Positions 48,647 through 49,030 of a DNA stretch of 49,030 bases are shown in pieces (the first letter of the stretch is position 1; each line of letters begins with the position of its first letter). Position numbers and translations under genes: made by a program. The stretch is from Tubiluchus corallicola. Taxonomy: Eukaryota > Priapulida > Priapulimorpha > Priapulimorphida > Tubiluchidae. The notes under the pieces are model-generated. The model had not been told where the DNA came from. It ran no database searches and worked only from the letters and a program-made list of their open reading frames with translations. The stretch covers positions 1-49,030 of the forward strand of contig JAQGDQ010000780.1 in assembly GCA_030141605.1 (NCBI GenBank), read 5' to 3'.

Positions 48647-49030
48647 GATACGACAGACGAGATTCAAGTAGACTGTCTCAGAAATGTGTAACGTCACGAG
48701 TCTTAACTCTGATACGACAGACGAGATTCAAGTAGACTGTCTCAGAAATGTGTAACGTCACAAGTCCTAACTGTGATACGACAGACGAGATTCAAGTAGA
48801 CTGTCTCAGAAATGTGTAACGTCACAAGTCCTAACTGTGATACGACAGACGAGATTCAAGTAGACTGTCTCAGAAATGTGTAACGTCACAAGTCCTAACT
48901 GTGATACGACAGACGAGATTCAAGTAGACTGTCTAAGAAATGCGTAACGTCACAAGTCCTAACTGTGATACGACAGACGAGATTCAAGTAGACTGTCTCA
49001 GAAATGTGTAACGTCACAAGTCCTAGCTGT
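48647..49030. repeat. 64-bp minisatellite running off the window, six copies
   Basis: GATACGACAGACGAGATTCA...GTAACGTCACAAGTCCTAAC at 48647, 48711, 48775, 48839, 48903 and 48967, nearly identical. Each unit carries TAACGTCA, a CREB/ATF-type half site. Confidence 0.95.

Overview
The window looks like nuclear DNA of an invertebrate animal. It is AT-rich and intron-rich, and it carries two recognisable metazoan genes: the planar-cell-polarity cadherin CELSR/Flamingo and PTTG1IP. Splice sites are standard GT-AG, and the DNA is crowded with minisatellites and small mobile elements. Nothing in the sequence fixes the phylum. Coding exons stand out because they are GC- and CpG-rich against AT-rich introns.

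Layout. (1) 1-10.9 kb, + strand: simple repeats and minisatellites, then four phase-0 exons (7627-10773) of an unidentified gene that ends with a stop and a close AATAAA. A weaker candidate exon lies at 4796-4993. (2) 14.16-19.28 kb, - strand: the 5' part of a CELSR/Flamingo gene in three coding exons, giving signal peptide, propeptide, furin-type site and nine cadherin repeats (1204 residues). The EGF/LamG/GAIN/7TM part is not seen in the remaining 14 kb to the left. (3) 19.3-23.9 kb: intergenic DNA between divergent CELSR and PTTG1IP, with a 137-bp tandem array just upstream of CELSR. (4) 23.95-34.01 kb, + strand: a complete seven-exon PTTG1IP orthologue (183 aa). Its introns hold a LINE relic, a 56-bp array, DNA-transposon relics and a 30-bp array. 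(5) 34-41 kb: gene-free DNA with a 47-copy 29-bp minisatellite, several other arrays and two adjacent TA-flanked DNA elements. (6) 41.73-45.77 kb, - strand: the last three coding exons of an unidentified single-pass membrane protein with PPxY motifs. One of its introns holds two inverted copies of a short non-LTR element, each with an 18-19 bp target-site duplication. (7) 45.8-49.03 kb: dispersed repeats and a 64-bp array running off the window.

The genes do not form an operon or a pathway. CELSR acts at the cell surface in planar polarity and neurite guidance. PTTG1IP is a small type I membrane protein. The PPxY protein probably recruits WW-domain (NEDD4-type) partners. The most unusual features are a tandem array that copies an exon end with its splice sites, a 19-copy minisatellite that occupies an intron almost exactly, a glycosylation-sequon repeat in the CELSR propeptide, an inverted retroelement pair able to form long intronic dsRNA, and a hairpin-forming 29-bp array downstream of PTTG1IP.
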